In this document: piece by piece, positions 11,875 to 22,399 of the stretch
Position numbering within the stretch: position 1 is the stretch's first letter
Layout of the letters: each line of letters begins with the position of its first letter
DNA from: Pempheris klunzingeri
Taxonomy: Eukaryota; Chordata; Actinopteri; Acropomatiformes; Pempheridae
DNA length: 64,000 nucleotides
Direction of reading: 5' to 3'
NCBI RefSeq assembly: GCF_042242105.1
Contig: NC_092014.1
Span: 6,731,874-6,795,873, forward strand
Notes under the pieces: generated by a model
What the model was told of the DNA's origin: nothing
Databases searched by the model: none
What the model saw: the letters and a program-made list of their open reading frames with translations, nothing else
Program-made: the position numbers and the translations under genes

Positions 11875-12916
11875 TGTTTCTGAGGCAGAAGTAATCACCA
11901 GTCCATCACGACACAAACTCATATCCACCTTCACACATGGAATTTTTCCGATTTGCATGCTTTTGCAATTTGGGAGGAGACACCTGTAAGACACCCCCAC
12001 AAGTACAGAGTGAGCACAGTAAGGACGAGAGATCAACCCAGGCGTTCTTTTAGTTGTGACAATTGTGCTAATGACTGAGCCATACAACACTACAACACGT
12101 TTTTCAAATAAGCCATGAAAGAGAGGATAAAAACAGAGGGTAAAAACAGACAACAGACACCTTATCAAATCAGGCCATGTAATGCAATATCCCATCTATA
12201 AATACTTCATGAAATGATCAGTTTACTATCACTTAAGTCATCTAGGTATGATTCATTTGTGTGTTGCGATTCAAGGTTGTACTTTGTTGTGTTGTATTGC
12301 ACTGCGTCACATAAAAGTTTTCTAATATTTTATTGTCCATCTAATCCATAGAGGAGCAGACCAACATTTCTATGGAACAAACAATACTTGTCACAGGACT
12401 GTTGGATTGGTTTATAATATACAGACCTTCTTATTTTCCTAGTGTGACAAGTTGTAAAAGATGATACTGACTCTGGGAGACAACGACCCTCAAAGCTTCA
12501 GACTGAACTTTGGAATAGAACATGTGGCGCAGCTTTCAGAATGTAAGTCTTGACAACAGGAGTGACAGGCTGATAACGCACATATGCACAATCATGTGAG
12601 TCACCGGACACGTGTGTGCAGGTGTGTCAAATTAGGCCAGAAGGTACCCTGAGCTGCTATGAAGGGAGAGGTCACTGTTGGTGTGTGTGGTTGCATAACA
12701 TTATTCTACATTCAGGAAAGACAAACTCTGAGAGCATTACTACAGTCGCAGCTCTTCCATTAGGACTCACAAATAAAGAGGTGTGATGTCTCAATAATGT
12801 TTTATATTTTATTACCATATAAAGCATATCAACAAAGCTCTGTGGCATTGAAACCATTTCCTGTCCTGGATCACAACCAGTGCTCACGGTGGTGGTTGCA
12901 GGATCAAAGAGGCTTG
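11875..12916. other. Intergenic stretch between the CYP3 and gpank1 3' ends (convergent genes)
   Basis: No coding exon with good splice signals is visible. A short frame from the ATG at about 12462 ending in a GTAAGT-like site was examined and is not supported. Nothing repetitive stands out. Confidence 0.5.
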
Positions 12917-12922
12917 TTTATT
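12917..12922 (-). terminator. gpank1 polyadenylation signal candidate
   Basis: AATAAA reads on the minus strand about 325 nt beyond the gpank1 stop codon. Confidence 0.45.
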
Positions 12923-13246
12923 TTTTCATCAATGAAAAAAATCCCTTTGAGTCACCTTGTGAAGTCTTGGGAGGGTCAACAGTGAACACGCCATATATTG
13001 TCACACAATCAATCAATGCCACATTTGGTCATTACATAACCTGTTGACAACTGCACAACTGTCTCCATAAATGGATGCAGTGTCAGCTTTGAGGTAGGGT
13101 TCAGGCATTCATGTCCCGCTCCATGGGGGAGAAGAAAACTCCCAGCAGCTTTAATAAAAACAGGTAAGCGTCTTTAAAATAGCTCCGCTTAATGTTTTTT
13201 AGAGTTAGGAAGAGAGGGTGTGTAGAAAAGTGACTGCTAGCAGGTG

Positions 13247-14996
13247 TCAAAGATAAAAAGAGGCACGAAAATCTCTTTCCCAGTTCTTATCTTTTTGCTC
13301 CTTTCTCCTACTTTCTTCCTTCCGCTGTCCTTTTCCTTGTCTCTCCCCTTTATCCTTGGATGGTGGTTTCACTGCGCCACGATCCCTGGCTTGGAAGTGA
13401 GTAACTTTGGCTCTCTGCATCTGTCCGAAGCCCAGGCCTTTCTGGTCTCTCTTCAGCACAGTGGGCACTGGCTGTTTCGGCCCCTCTCCCTCTGGCCCCA
13501 GCCCTGTCCCTGGTTTCCAGCCGCAACGGACCATCATCTTGTAGCTGTTGCTGGAGGGGGGGAGGCAGTAGTAGGGGGTGGGTGGAGGATGCTGCAGACT
13601 GAACTGGTGTAGAGTGGAGGAGAGGTGTGATGACAGGCTGCTGCTGTACTCATTACAGCACACATCGCACCACTGAGGCTGGGGGGCACTGGGGAAGGAG
13701 AGACAACACTGTTTCTAACTGACAGTTCTATAAAAACACAGTAAGTAAGTCACAGTCACAGTAAGTTTGGTCTATCTATTGTTAGTTGTTGAGTAATTTT
13801 GGTTTTCTATGCAAGATTTATGTCTAGAACTACAATTTTAAATATGTGCCATATATTGCATGATAATGTTTTCCACCTCTCTCCCAAACTCCTGCTGCAT
13901 AGCCTACTTCTTCCCTGAAAAATTTTATGTAAAATTTTATTGGATAGTTTGAGACATTTGTCACTTTTCAGTTGAAAATGGCAACTTAGTTAGTCTTCAA
14001 TCTTAGTAGGAAGGGTCTGTGTTTCTGTTTCCATTGAGGACTCACACTGAGTCATCAACTCTGGTACAATTTTAAATGAATTAATATTTAGCTCAATTTG
14101 ATTTAAACAGTATAAACTTAGGGTGTGCTAACCTGCTATCAGACTGTGTGTCACCCTGCGTACTTCTCCCATAGCTCTCCAGCTCCTCCAACACCTCATT
14201 GTGGCCCGCTGGGGATAAAAATAGATATGCACGAGTTCAACTTCACTATACACACAAACACAAATTCAGAGTGGCTGATATGAGCTGCATGCTTATACCT
14301 TCCAGTGCTAGGTCTCTGGCATCCCTGCCCTGCGTATCAACCACTCCAACCCAGGCTGCGCCGCGTTGGAGCAGCAGCCTCACCGCTGCACTTTGTCCTG
14401 ACCAGCTTGCGCACATCACCGCTGTCCAGAAGAAAGTATCCTGGAGGTGGGGGGGCAGTAGGACTTAAAACAAATACACAGAAAACAGATCCCCAAATGA
14501 AAACACACTGAGCAGGATGGTAAGTAAGTAAGTATGGTACCTGGAAGTTGATGTCAGCCCCCTTGGAGAGGAGCTCTTTGAGGCCAGAGATGTCCCCTGC
14601 ATCAGCACAGCGCAGCAACCTGAGCCCCAGGAGCTCCATGGACCGTTCTGAGTTGCTTGTCTCTCTTCTTTGGCTGCCTTCACTTTCACCACTGACCCTT
14701 TCTTGCACCCCAGAAGCATCTTGGCCAGGCTGCACCTCTGCAGCCCTGACTCTCCTCTTCACTCGTCTCTGGGACTCTCTGTTCCTCCCTTTATTCTGAT
14801 GCTCTCTGCCATAACCTTTCTTGCTACTTGAACCTCTTGATGCACCTCGCCCTTTATCATCTTTAATCAAGTTTTCGTAGAACTGCCTGACCTCTTCTCC
14901 ATCAAGCACACTGCTGGTTGTAGAGCTGGTTTGTCTGGCTGTTTCAGTGCTGAAAACATCCCGTCCCGTGGCAGGAGTGAAGCCTAAAGCAGCCAT
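13247..14996 (-). CDS. gpank1: G-patch domain and ankyrin repeat-containing protein 1
   Basis: Four coding exons: 14541-14996, 14299-14440, 14133-14208, 13247-13688; 1116 nt, 371 residues, close to the mammalian protein (about 356). The ATG at 14996 opens [14 protein letters not shown] basic and serine-rich stretch follows, then ankyrin repeats at about residues 123-210 (for example [14 protein letters not shown] and [11 protein letters not shown]). Exon 4 begins with a C2H2-like motif (C232, C235, H246, H252) and continues into the G-patch at about residues 270-315 (GWKPGTGLG, then KGLGFG). The C-terminus is lysine/arginine-rich. G-patch proteins commonly activate DEAH-box RNA helicases, so a nuclear RNA-related role is likely but unproven. 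The order ankyrin repeats then G-patch, with matching length, identifies gpank1. It is convergent with the right CYP3 gene. Confidence 0.93.
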
Positions 14997-15614
14997 CAGG
15001 AGTGACTGTAGCTTCAGGTGTGGCAGGCTGAAAGTTTCACAAGTTCAATTACGGTCAGTCTAAATAGCAGACCCCCACTTTACACTAAGGAAGCTGTAAT
15101 ACATTTGGAAAAACGGCATATTGTCCCACTGAAAGTCAATGAAGTGTCTCTTTTACTCTTTTTCACGCATATCTCTAAAGGTGAAATATGCATTAAGCTA
15201 TGAAGCTACAGCAGCTAGCTTGCTAATTTGATACACAACACCAGTAGGACGAGTGGTTTTCTGTCTGGTTAATTCCGACACACAAATGCAAAATTACAGT
15301 GCATCCAGTTACATATCTCAATAAGACAACAGCTGACAACCAGCCTTTGTAGCCTGAAGAAAGAAGTGTGCTAAGCTAACTAGCTGTTAGCTAGCTTAAG
15401 AGTGGTCGAGCTTTAGCTTGAGTCAACATTTAAACACATGTTAATTTGAGATGGAATAAAGGACTTCATTAAGTAACATTACCCAAGTCGCTTCAAAACA
15501 CTATCCAGTATGGACAAAAACTCAGAAAATAACCAATTTCTTTAATAAATACGAAGCTGCTTCTAGCTAGCGTTAGCCTCTTCCTTGCTGTTTGTAAACA
15601 GGTGAGTGACGGTG

Positions 15615-15632
15615 AGTGCTGCCACCTGTCGG
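15615..15632 (-). promoter_or_regulatory. CTCF-like motif upstream of gpank1
   Basis: CCGACAGGTGGCAGCACT on the minus strand resembles the vertebrate CTCF core, with AGGTGGCAG at its centre. It lies about 620 bp upstream of the gpank1 start. This is a motif match by eye only. Confidence 0.35.
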
Positions 15633-16168
15633 ACTGGAGGCTCCACCTCTCTGCTGCAGTCAAAGTTTCACCAGCTAATTATGCTTCATGTATCAAAAAT
15701 AACAATACTCATTATACAGAATACATTTCATACCGTGAAAATATTCTGTTTATATTATTGACTCTTCACTTCAGTAAAAGGAACAATGACTAGAAATATT
15801 ACAGTACAAGTTCTGTATTCAATATATTTCTCATGTTAAAGACAATAAGTTGTATCTTATACTGCAGAATGGCATCCATTAGTGCTATATTTTATTATTA
15901 TTATATTCTATATAATAGTTGAAGTGTAATTTTAATGGACTTTGAACTTCTTTAAATACTTATATACTAATCTCTATCTGCAAAGTAACTATACCTGCCC
16001 TATAACAGTATTTCCTAATGAAATGTAGGAAAAAAGTATAAAGCAGCACGTATTTTAGTTAATTCTAATAACTGCAGAATATGTTTTATATCTACATTTA
16101 CTCCTTTTCTTCTTTCTGCATGATTCTGGATTTCAGTAACTATAAAATGTTTTACCACTTACATAATG

Positions 16169-16248
16169 ATTTACAATTATGTATCATACAGGTTGTATAT
16201 TTTTCCAGCTCTGCTTTGCATTTGCTTTGGTATCATTATATTATGAAT
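16169..16248. repeat. Direct repeat copy A
   Basis: About 80 bp shared in the same orientation with 17785-17884. Both contain AGGTTGTAT, TTTTTCCAGCT and ATCATTATATTATGAAT in the same order. Probably remnants of one AT-rich mobile element family. Confidence 0.65.
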
Positions 16249-17273
16249 TAGCATACATATGTTGTGTGTGTGTGAGACAGTGAAGGATAATTTTGTCCCC
16301 ACTGCTCCCTCATGTGGCGGCTTGTTATTGACTTTTACTGCCTGTGATCCTGCCCCGTGGTTATTATCGATCCTCTGGTTATTTCTATGTACACAAACAG
16401 ACATAAAACCCTTGTTATAAATATACTTCTGGTTTGTTTTATGAAGATTATTATTTTTCTTTATGTAGTTTTAGATTAATTATTTGCCCATAAATTATTC
16501 AAAGAGGGTACATTTTTCTTACATTTTGGGAGAGATCACGCAGACATCTCTCATGGCTGCAAAATATTTATCTGCAAGTCAGAACTGAAGGGAAAACCTG
16601 TGAAACCACGTCTCTGTATATGCCTGCAGGGTTTAAATCAACAATATTGATCTCTTAATGAAAATGTACATGCTTATGGTGTTCAATAGCATGTAATTTA
16701 GCTTTGGCAATAATGTAACATTAATACTGGTGCCAATAATGATTATTTGATTGGATGTAATCTTGCTTTTATCATGAAATAGACCCCTGAGTGATAACCC
16801 ACATCAGTAAATGACCATTTGGTGTCAAGGCACTTATCCCCAGACAGCTCTGAGTAACCAACAGTGATAAAACCCTTCATAGATTTTTGGGGGTTCATGT
16901 GGAGACAAATTCATTCATTTAAGTCTGTTTACACCTGATTGATTCTCACTTGGCTGAAGGTGAATAAAATGATGCAGCTCACACGTTTAACTTTTGCAAG
17001 TATTCTTAAACCTCCTTACAGAGTGAATTATAGTTTTATTTTCATGGCACTTTACTAAACAGTTACAAAAGGCTTGGTTACAGAGACGCATTAACAAAGA
17101 CAATTTTGAATTGTGAAATGAATCAAACATGTCATGACAACAACACATACTGGAGCAGGAAGAACAACAAAAGTATTGAGCCATGTCTGAATCTTGTGGT
17201 GTTATTTAGTGACTGTGATTAAATCCAGTTTGTAGCCACAGATATGATGCAAACTGGAACATAAAAGGTCTGG

Positions 17274-17435
17274 ATGCCAAAGAACCGTTCAGATGCCGCT
17301 TACTGGTGTGAGTTTGTTGGTGAGATGAGGCGCTTGAATGAGAAAGCGATGCACCGGGAGGGCAGGTCAGGCACAGGGGTGAGAGGGACGAGCTACGACC
17401 ACGAAACCCTCATGCAGAGATTTTGTATTAAATGA
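17274..17435 (+). other. 53-codon orphan open frame with coding-like composition
   Basis: ATG at 17274 to TGA at 17433-17435; begins MPKNRSDAAYWCEF and ends LMQRFCIK. The stretch is more GC-rich than its AT-rich surroundings and charged in composition. I do not recognise the peptide and see no paired splice sites that place it in a gene. It could be a small gene, a relic exon or chance. Confidence 0.2.
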
Positions 17436-17784
17436 TAAAACGGCAACAGTGAAGGTTTACACTGCACAGAGAAATCAGTGGTTTTGCATGTTTTAGCCCA
17501 CAATGCATTAAATAAAAACAAAACAAAAAGTCCAGTTTAAGAAAATCAAACCCAGCAAACATGAAGTCATTAATTTCCTAATGTGAATTTGGTCATTTCT
17601 TGCACTGAGAAGCTGTTTGACAGCTTTCAGATATCAGACCACCCTCACAAACACAATCCTTGATCCAAGTCCAAATGTACTGATTCTGTTTAAAAAAAGC
17701 AGTAAAACAAACACAAACAATGAATAGCAGTAGGCTGAGAAACAGGCAGAACATGAGTACAGAAAGTACAGAAATACTTATTTA

Positions 17785-17884
17785 ATTTACAGTTGTTTAT
17801 CGTATAGGTTGTATGTTTTTCCAGCTTTGCTTCATATAAATACATGAAAAAAAAAATTTGCTTGGATATCATTATATTATGAAT
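17785..17884. repeat. Direct repeat copy B
   Basis: Second copy of the element at 16169-16248, with about 20 extra nucleotides that include an A-run. About 1.6 kb separates the copies. Confidence 0.65.
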
Positions 17885-18111
17885 GCAGATCTCCGCTGGT
17901 GATCTCTGTTACACCTAACCGTGACCTAACCCAAACCTTTAACCACGGTAAACATTTAACATATAACTTTTATTACAATTTTTGGTCGTCCTGGTGTGTT
18001 TGTTATTGTAGACTCAAGCTGTATACACTGTATACTGTAACTGTTTCAATTAAAGATGTTATATAATAAAAAAACAGGGCGAGACGATGGCAAAGATAAC
18101 AGAAGCAGGGA

Positions 18112-18117
18112 TTTATT
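18112..18117 (-). terminator. Possible polyadenylation signal of the zinc-finger gene
   Basis: AATAAA on the minus strand about 1 kb past the stop codon. I see no closer canonical signal, so either the 3' UTR is about 1 kb or a variant signal is used. Confidence 0.25.
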
Positions 18118-19137
18118 GATGTTGAGCAACGTTACTGGATCATAAAATATGAAGTGTGGAAATAATCAGCAGTTTATCAGTTAATCACCAGACCAAACTT
18201 GTTGGCTATGGAGGTTTTTGAGCCATGACCAAAACGTGGCCTTCAACAGAGGAGGTAAGGCTTGTTTTCAGTCTAGATCACTGCAGGAAAATGCATTTCG
18301 CTCTACCAGCGGCTCAAGTTGAGTCAGGAGTCAATGATGGAATAAAACCGTCAGGTTGAATCACTGCAACTGTAAGAGGTCATTCTGCAAACAGGCATAA
18401 ATGTGCATTAAAACTATTGGGCTCATCTGTCTAAGTATTTTTAAGATTAGCTCCAGACAGTTACAGACACACACACACGACCAAATGCGCGATCGTAACA
18501 CACATTTACACAGTGACCAGAAAAATAGCCCCCCCTCATGTGTCTGTGGCACCAAGTATCGAAAACTGTCAAATAAAGAGAATTTGCACAGATTATTACA
18601 GCTCTTTGCTTATTTTGACAACTTTCTATTTGACTAATTTACTTTACTTCAGTTCTTTTAGAGTGCTTGTGTTAAACATTTAAAATGTTTAGCTTGTTAA
18701 ACAAAGGCTTTTTTTTTTAGAAATACACGTTATATCCCTTAAAACAAGGATTTTACTTAAGATATAATTTAAAAAAATATTAATTTACAATAATTTGTAA
18801 TGCTTCATCTTTGCGGATATTATGTCTGAGAGGTATAGACAGAACATTGGTTGTCACTTTAAGGCCTTACTTTGTGGTGTTGTTTTGGGTTTTCATTCTT
18901 CTCTACAACAGAGGATATCTATATTCTGTACAAAAAAAAAAAAAAAATTCACATAATCTCATTATGTGAACAGTTGGCAGCGTAAATCTGTTATGGTTTC
19001 AACATATTTCAAATCGTTAACAACAAAATCATTTGTTGTTAATGCTGCTTACCTCTCTAAACATGCAAAACCACTGGTATGGTCATTCAAAAGCAACAAC
19101 TGGAGCTTCACAGGAGTTCTGTTATTATAGCATCTCA

Positions 19138-22100
19138 CTAATGGTATTTACTGATGTGTCTGTTTCTGTCCCCAGTCTGTGTGAATGTCTGGCCGCAGTG
19201 AGGGCAGGAGTACGGCCTCTCTCCCGTGTGTATCCTCATGTGAACATTCAGTTTGTCTTTACTGATGAAGCGCTTGCTGCAGCAGGTGCATGCGTACGGT
19301 TTATCCCCCGTGTGATAGCGCTGGTGCATCTTCAGCTCCGTCATGCGACCGTAAGTCCTGCCGCACTCGGGACACTCGTAGCTGGGCCGCACCTCCATGT
19401 GCTGCCTGCTGTGCAGCCGCAGCCCGCTGGACGACCTGAAGCTCTTGCTGCACTGTGAGCACTGGAAGGGTTTCTCTCCGGTGTGGATGTGCACGTGGAG
19501 CTTGAGGCTGGCGGCCGAGGGGAAGCCGTTGCCGCAGATGGAGCAGAGGTGAGGCCTCTCCCCCGTGTGGATGCTCAGGTGCTTCTCCAGCTTGTTCTTG
19601 TTCAGGAAAGTCCTGCCGCAGACGGGGCAGTTCAGCGGCTGCTCTCCCTCGTGCAAGCTCATGTGCTCCGTCAGCTCGATTAGCGTGGAGAAAGCGTGGT
19701 CGCACCGAGTGCACGAGTACGGCCTCTCCCTCTTGAACTTCCTGTGTTTGAGGCAGTGTTGCTCCAGATCTTCCTTCTCCTCAAAGGTCTCGATACAACA
19801 GGTGCACTGGTACGGTCTTTCTTCTGTGTGAGTCCGCAGGTGATACTTCAAAGCCGTTAACTGTAGAAAGACGCTGTCACAGTGTGGACATCTGGACTCC
19901 CGTCTGTCGTGGACCATTATGTGCCTCTTGTAGTGAGAGAGCTTGATGAAGCGTTTGCGGCACAACGAACAATAATACTGCTCATCTTTGTGGCCTTGCT
20001 CGTGCTTCTTCAGCGCATACTCAACCTTAAATTTCTTCCCACACGTGTTACAGGTGTAAGACCTTTCATGAACTCCCATGTGCGCCTCCAGTTCTTCTGG
20101 ACTACTGAAGGTTTCATTACATTTCGGACAAGTGCCATTGTTTTCTTTCACATGAATCTCCATGTGTTTGTTAAGATCCTCTGGGAAGGCGAAATTCTTC
20201 TGGCAATCAGGGCAGGTGTAACACTCGCCGTTTGATGCTTTGCGGTGGGTCACTATGTGCCGTTTCAAATGATACATTCGACCAAATACTTTGCCGCAAT
20301 CACCGCAGACGAGGCTTCGGGGGCTGGATTGGACCTTCTTGTGTAATTTAAGGTGACTTACAAGTGCAGCCTTGTCCTTGAACTGTTTATCACATGAAAG
20401 ACACGTCAGGCCTTCAACCGCATGAGTCTTCTTGTGTGCTTTCAGTTCCAGCCAGCTACTTAAACTTTTCCCACACTTAGCACAGATGTACTGGCCCAAG
20501 CCGTGCTGGTTCCTCAGGTGTCTGGTCATGTGGTAGGACTGGCTAAAGGTCATAGCGCAGACCGGGCAGCTGAACGGTTTCTCCTTCGTGTGCGTCCTCA
20601 TGTGTCTGGCAAGTTTGTTTGGTCCTCTGAAGCGCCTGCCGACACAGATGGGACAGAAATGGCCTTTAGATTTAGTTTTAGAGGCGGCCTTTTCTTTCTG
20701 ACTTCCTTCATCTTCACCTTTGGCTTCATCGGTGTCCTCATCTTCGGACTTTATGCTAATTTCACATTCTTTATCCTGAGAATCATTATCGTCACAGTCT
20801 GCATCAATCTCAGCAACATTATCGTCGCAATCATCGCTCTCATGATTATCAATGTTACATGATTCCATTATTTCTGGGTTTTTCCATTCATCTCTATGCT
20901 GGGAACTATGTCCCTCTGTCAGCGTAGACTGGTCTTTGCCATGTGACAAAGTATGCCTGGAAAACGCACCATTGTCGGTAAATTTCTCACGACAGTCGGG
21001 ACATGACAGAACTTGTGGCACATGTGTCCTCTTGTGACTTTGAAGCTCCGCAAAGCTCCCTAAACTTTTGCCACACGTGGAGCAGACGTGAGGGCCCGCG
21101 CCATGCTGGTTCCTCAGGTGCCGCGTCATGTGGTAGGACTGACTGAAGGTCAAGGCACAGATGGGGCAGCTGAACGGTTTCTCCTTCGTGTGCGTCCTCA
21201 TGTGTCTGGCCAGCTTGTTTGCATCTCTGAAACGCCTATCGATGCAGATGGGACAGTGGGGGCCTTTTAGTTTAGCCGAAGAATCAACAAAGTCTTCATC
21301 GTCACTAGCTTTGTTGCACTCTCCCATCCCTTGTGATGATGACGATAAGGGCCCATCATCATCATCATCATCTTCATCATCACCTGCTTTATTGCTGACT
21401 TTATCACAATCCAGATTAATCTCGTCGGCCCTCTGGGACATACCTTCATCATTATCACTATAATACAGCTTATCATTGTCGTAATAGTAATTATCTTTGT
21501 ATCTACATGATTTTGTTGGGGTTTTAGTCAAGTGTGGTTTTGTTTTGTGTTTCGCCCTTCTCTCCCCACGCCGGGGCCGCCCTCTTTTGGCCTTTGTTTG
21601 AACAGGAGGGTCTAAATCTCCAATGTCCACGCTGACCTCGTGAATACCAAGCAGTTCAGATTCACTTAAAGCAGATTCAACCTCTTTACCAATAACTAAT
21701 GCTTTTTTCAAGGTTAGAGTTTCCCGCTCCGACAGCAGCGACTCTTTGACCTGTGGGCAGTTTGTATTCTCGATCAGCTGATCCAAAATAAGTTTGTCTT
21801 GTAAGTCTCCATAGTTGCAAGGCCTCAGCAGTTGTTCTAACGCAGACACAAACTGAACGACAGTCTCTCCAGGCAGCTGAGCCCTCTGATGAAATTTAAG
21901 GCGGTACATCTGAGAGGTGTGATCGGAGGTGAAGTAAACAGTCAGCGCTGAGATGGCCTCTGCGTACGTGGTTTCGCTCTGGATCAGTGTTGTGAAGATT
22001 CGCTGGCCTTCTGGGCCAAGGCAGTTCTGTAAGAGCAAACGCTTACTCGAGTCGATGAGCTCGTTTTCACCGATTGCTTCAATGTAGTGTTCAAAGGCTC

Positions 22101-22254
22101 TCAGCCACTTATGCCAAAACATGGTTGGTTCACCAGGGACAGGCAAGAAAGGCGGAGGTGGGGAGAGGATTATCAGTAATGGCTGTGGGAGTGGCTCTGA
22201 GGAGAAGTCCTGTTTCATCACCTCCTCATCTACTTCTTCAGTCACTTCACCCAT
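19138..22254 (-). CDS. Intronless Gag-capsid-like domain + 22 C2H2 zinc-finger protein
   Basis: One uninterrupted frame of 1038 residues. After an acidic, proline-rich start, residues about 45-200 match the capsid fold region of Ty3/gypsy Gag: WLRAFEHYIEAIG, LLLQNCLGPEGQRIF, QMYRLKFHQRAQLPGETV, then KLILDQLIENT. Residues 223-233 (KRGRPRRGERR) form an AT-hook-like patch. Twenty-two C2H2 fingers follow: four at 334-438, four at 534-638, and fourteen from 650 to 1038, several with TGEKP-type linkers. Fingers 1-4 and 5-8 are near-duplicates, each preceded by an acidic stretch. The last finger ends at the C-terminus. Expected role: nuclear sequence-specific DNA binding, with the capsid-like domain probably mediating self-association, as SCAN domains do. 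No reverse transcriptase, integrase or LTR is visible, so this is a host gene with a captured domain. A T18 run lies directly upstream (A18 in sense). I do not recognise a named orthologue. Confidence 0.93.
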   Translation of the reverse strand: MGEVTEEVDEEVMKQDFSSEPLPQPLLIILSPPPPFLPVPGEPTMFWHKWLRAFEHYIEAIGENELIDSSKRLLLQNCLGPEGQRIFTTLIQSETTYAEAISALTVYFTSDHTSQMYRLKFHQRAQLPGETVVQFVSALEQLLRPCNYGDLQDKLILDQLIENTNCPQVKESLLSERETLTLKKALVIGKEVESALSESELLGIHEVSVDIGDLDPPVQTKAKRGRPRRGERRAKHKTKPHLTKTPTKSCRYKDNYYYDNDKLYYSDNDEGMSQRADEINLDCDKVSNKAGDDEDDDDDDGPLSSSSQGMGECNKASDDEDFVDSSAKLKGPHCPICIDRRFRDANKLARHMRTHTKEKPFSCPICALTFSQSYHMTRHLRNQHGAGPHVCSTCGKSLGSFAELQSHKRTHVPQVLSCPDCREKFTDNGAFSRHTLSHGKDQSTLTEGHSSQHRDEWKNPEIMESCNIDNHESDDCDDNVAEIDADCDDNDSQDKECEISIKSEDEDTDEAKGEDEGSQKEKAASKTKSKGHFCPICVGRRFRGPNKLARHMRTHTKEKPFSCPVCAMTFSQSYHMTRHLRNQHGLGQYICAKCGKSLSSWLELKAHKKTHAVEGLTCLSCDKQFKDKAALVSHLKLHKKVQSSPRSLVCGDCGKVFGRMYHLKRHIVTHRKASNGECYTCPDCQKNFAFPEDLNKHMEIHVKENNGTCPKCNETFSSPEELEAHMGVHERSYTCNTCGKKFKVEYALKKHEQGHKDEQYYCSLCRKRFIKLSHYKRHIMVHDRRESRCPHCDSVFLQLTALKYHLRTHTEERPYQCTCCIETFEEKEDLEQHCLKHRKFKRERPYSCTRCDHAFSTLIELTEHMSLHEGEQPLNCPVCGRTFLNKNKLEKHLSIHTGERPHLCSICGNGFPSAASLKLHVHIHTGEKPFQCSQCSKSFRSSSGLRLHSRQHMEVRPSYECPECGRTYGRMTELKMHQRYHTGDKPYACTCCSKRFISKDKLNVHMRIHTGERPYSCPHCGQTFTQTGDRNRHISKYH

Positions 22255-22398
22255 CGCTGTTTTTTTTTTTTTTTTTTATTAACGAGGCAAATTTTATTTC
22301 TTTGACTCAAGTACGAGTCACTGAATTAACATGTTCACCCTCTTTGGTCCGTGTTCAGGCTCCGGATGCTTCATCTCACTCAGATCAGTCCATCAAAA
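22255..22398 (-). other. Probable 5' UTR part of the zinc-finger gene's coding exon
   Basis: A good acceptor (TTTGTTTCTTCCACAG) reads on the minus strand, with the exon starting at 22398, 144 nt upstream of the ATG. The leader would contain a short upstream frame beginning MKHPEPEHG, an AATAAA at 22298-22293 and A18 at 22277-22260. Inferred from splice-signal quality only. Confidence 0.35.
22260..22277 (-). repeat. A18 homopolymer just before the zinc-finger ATG
   Basis: Eighteen A's in the sense strand, 16 nt after an AATAAA and six bases before the ATG. The layout mimics a retroposed polyadenylated 3' end. Confidence 0.9.
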
Positions 22399-22399
22399 C

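Larger units (their letters stand above)
14997..19137. other. Intergenic region upstream of gpank1 and downstream of the zinc-finger gene
   Basis: About 4.1 kb of mostly AT-rich DNA. The gpank1 leader and promoter should lie in the first 600 bp, but no TATA box or clear leader exon is visible. It also holds a CTCF-like motif (15615-15632), a pair of direct repeats (16169-16248 and 17785-17884), a 53-codon orphan frame (17274-17435) and short homopolymer runs. Confidence 0.6.

Noticed and set aside
12462..12540. Short frame MILTLGDNDPQSF ending near a GTAAGT site as an exon
   Set aside because: No acceptor or partner exon and no recognisable domain; explained by chance.
19301..21463. Several open frames antisense to or overlapping the zinc-finger gene
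   Set aside because: They are shadow frames of a long, GC-richer coding exon with repeated finger codons; none has a recognisable domain or its own splice sites.
19138..22254. Zinc-finger gene as part of an intact retrotransposon
   Set aside because: Only a capsid-like domain is present. There is no protease, reverse transcriptase, integrase or flanking LTR, and the rest is a host-type zinc-finger array.
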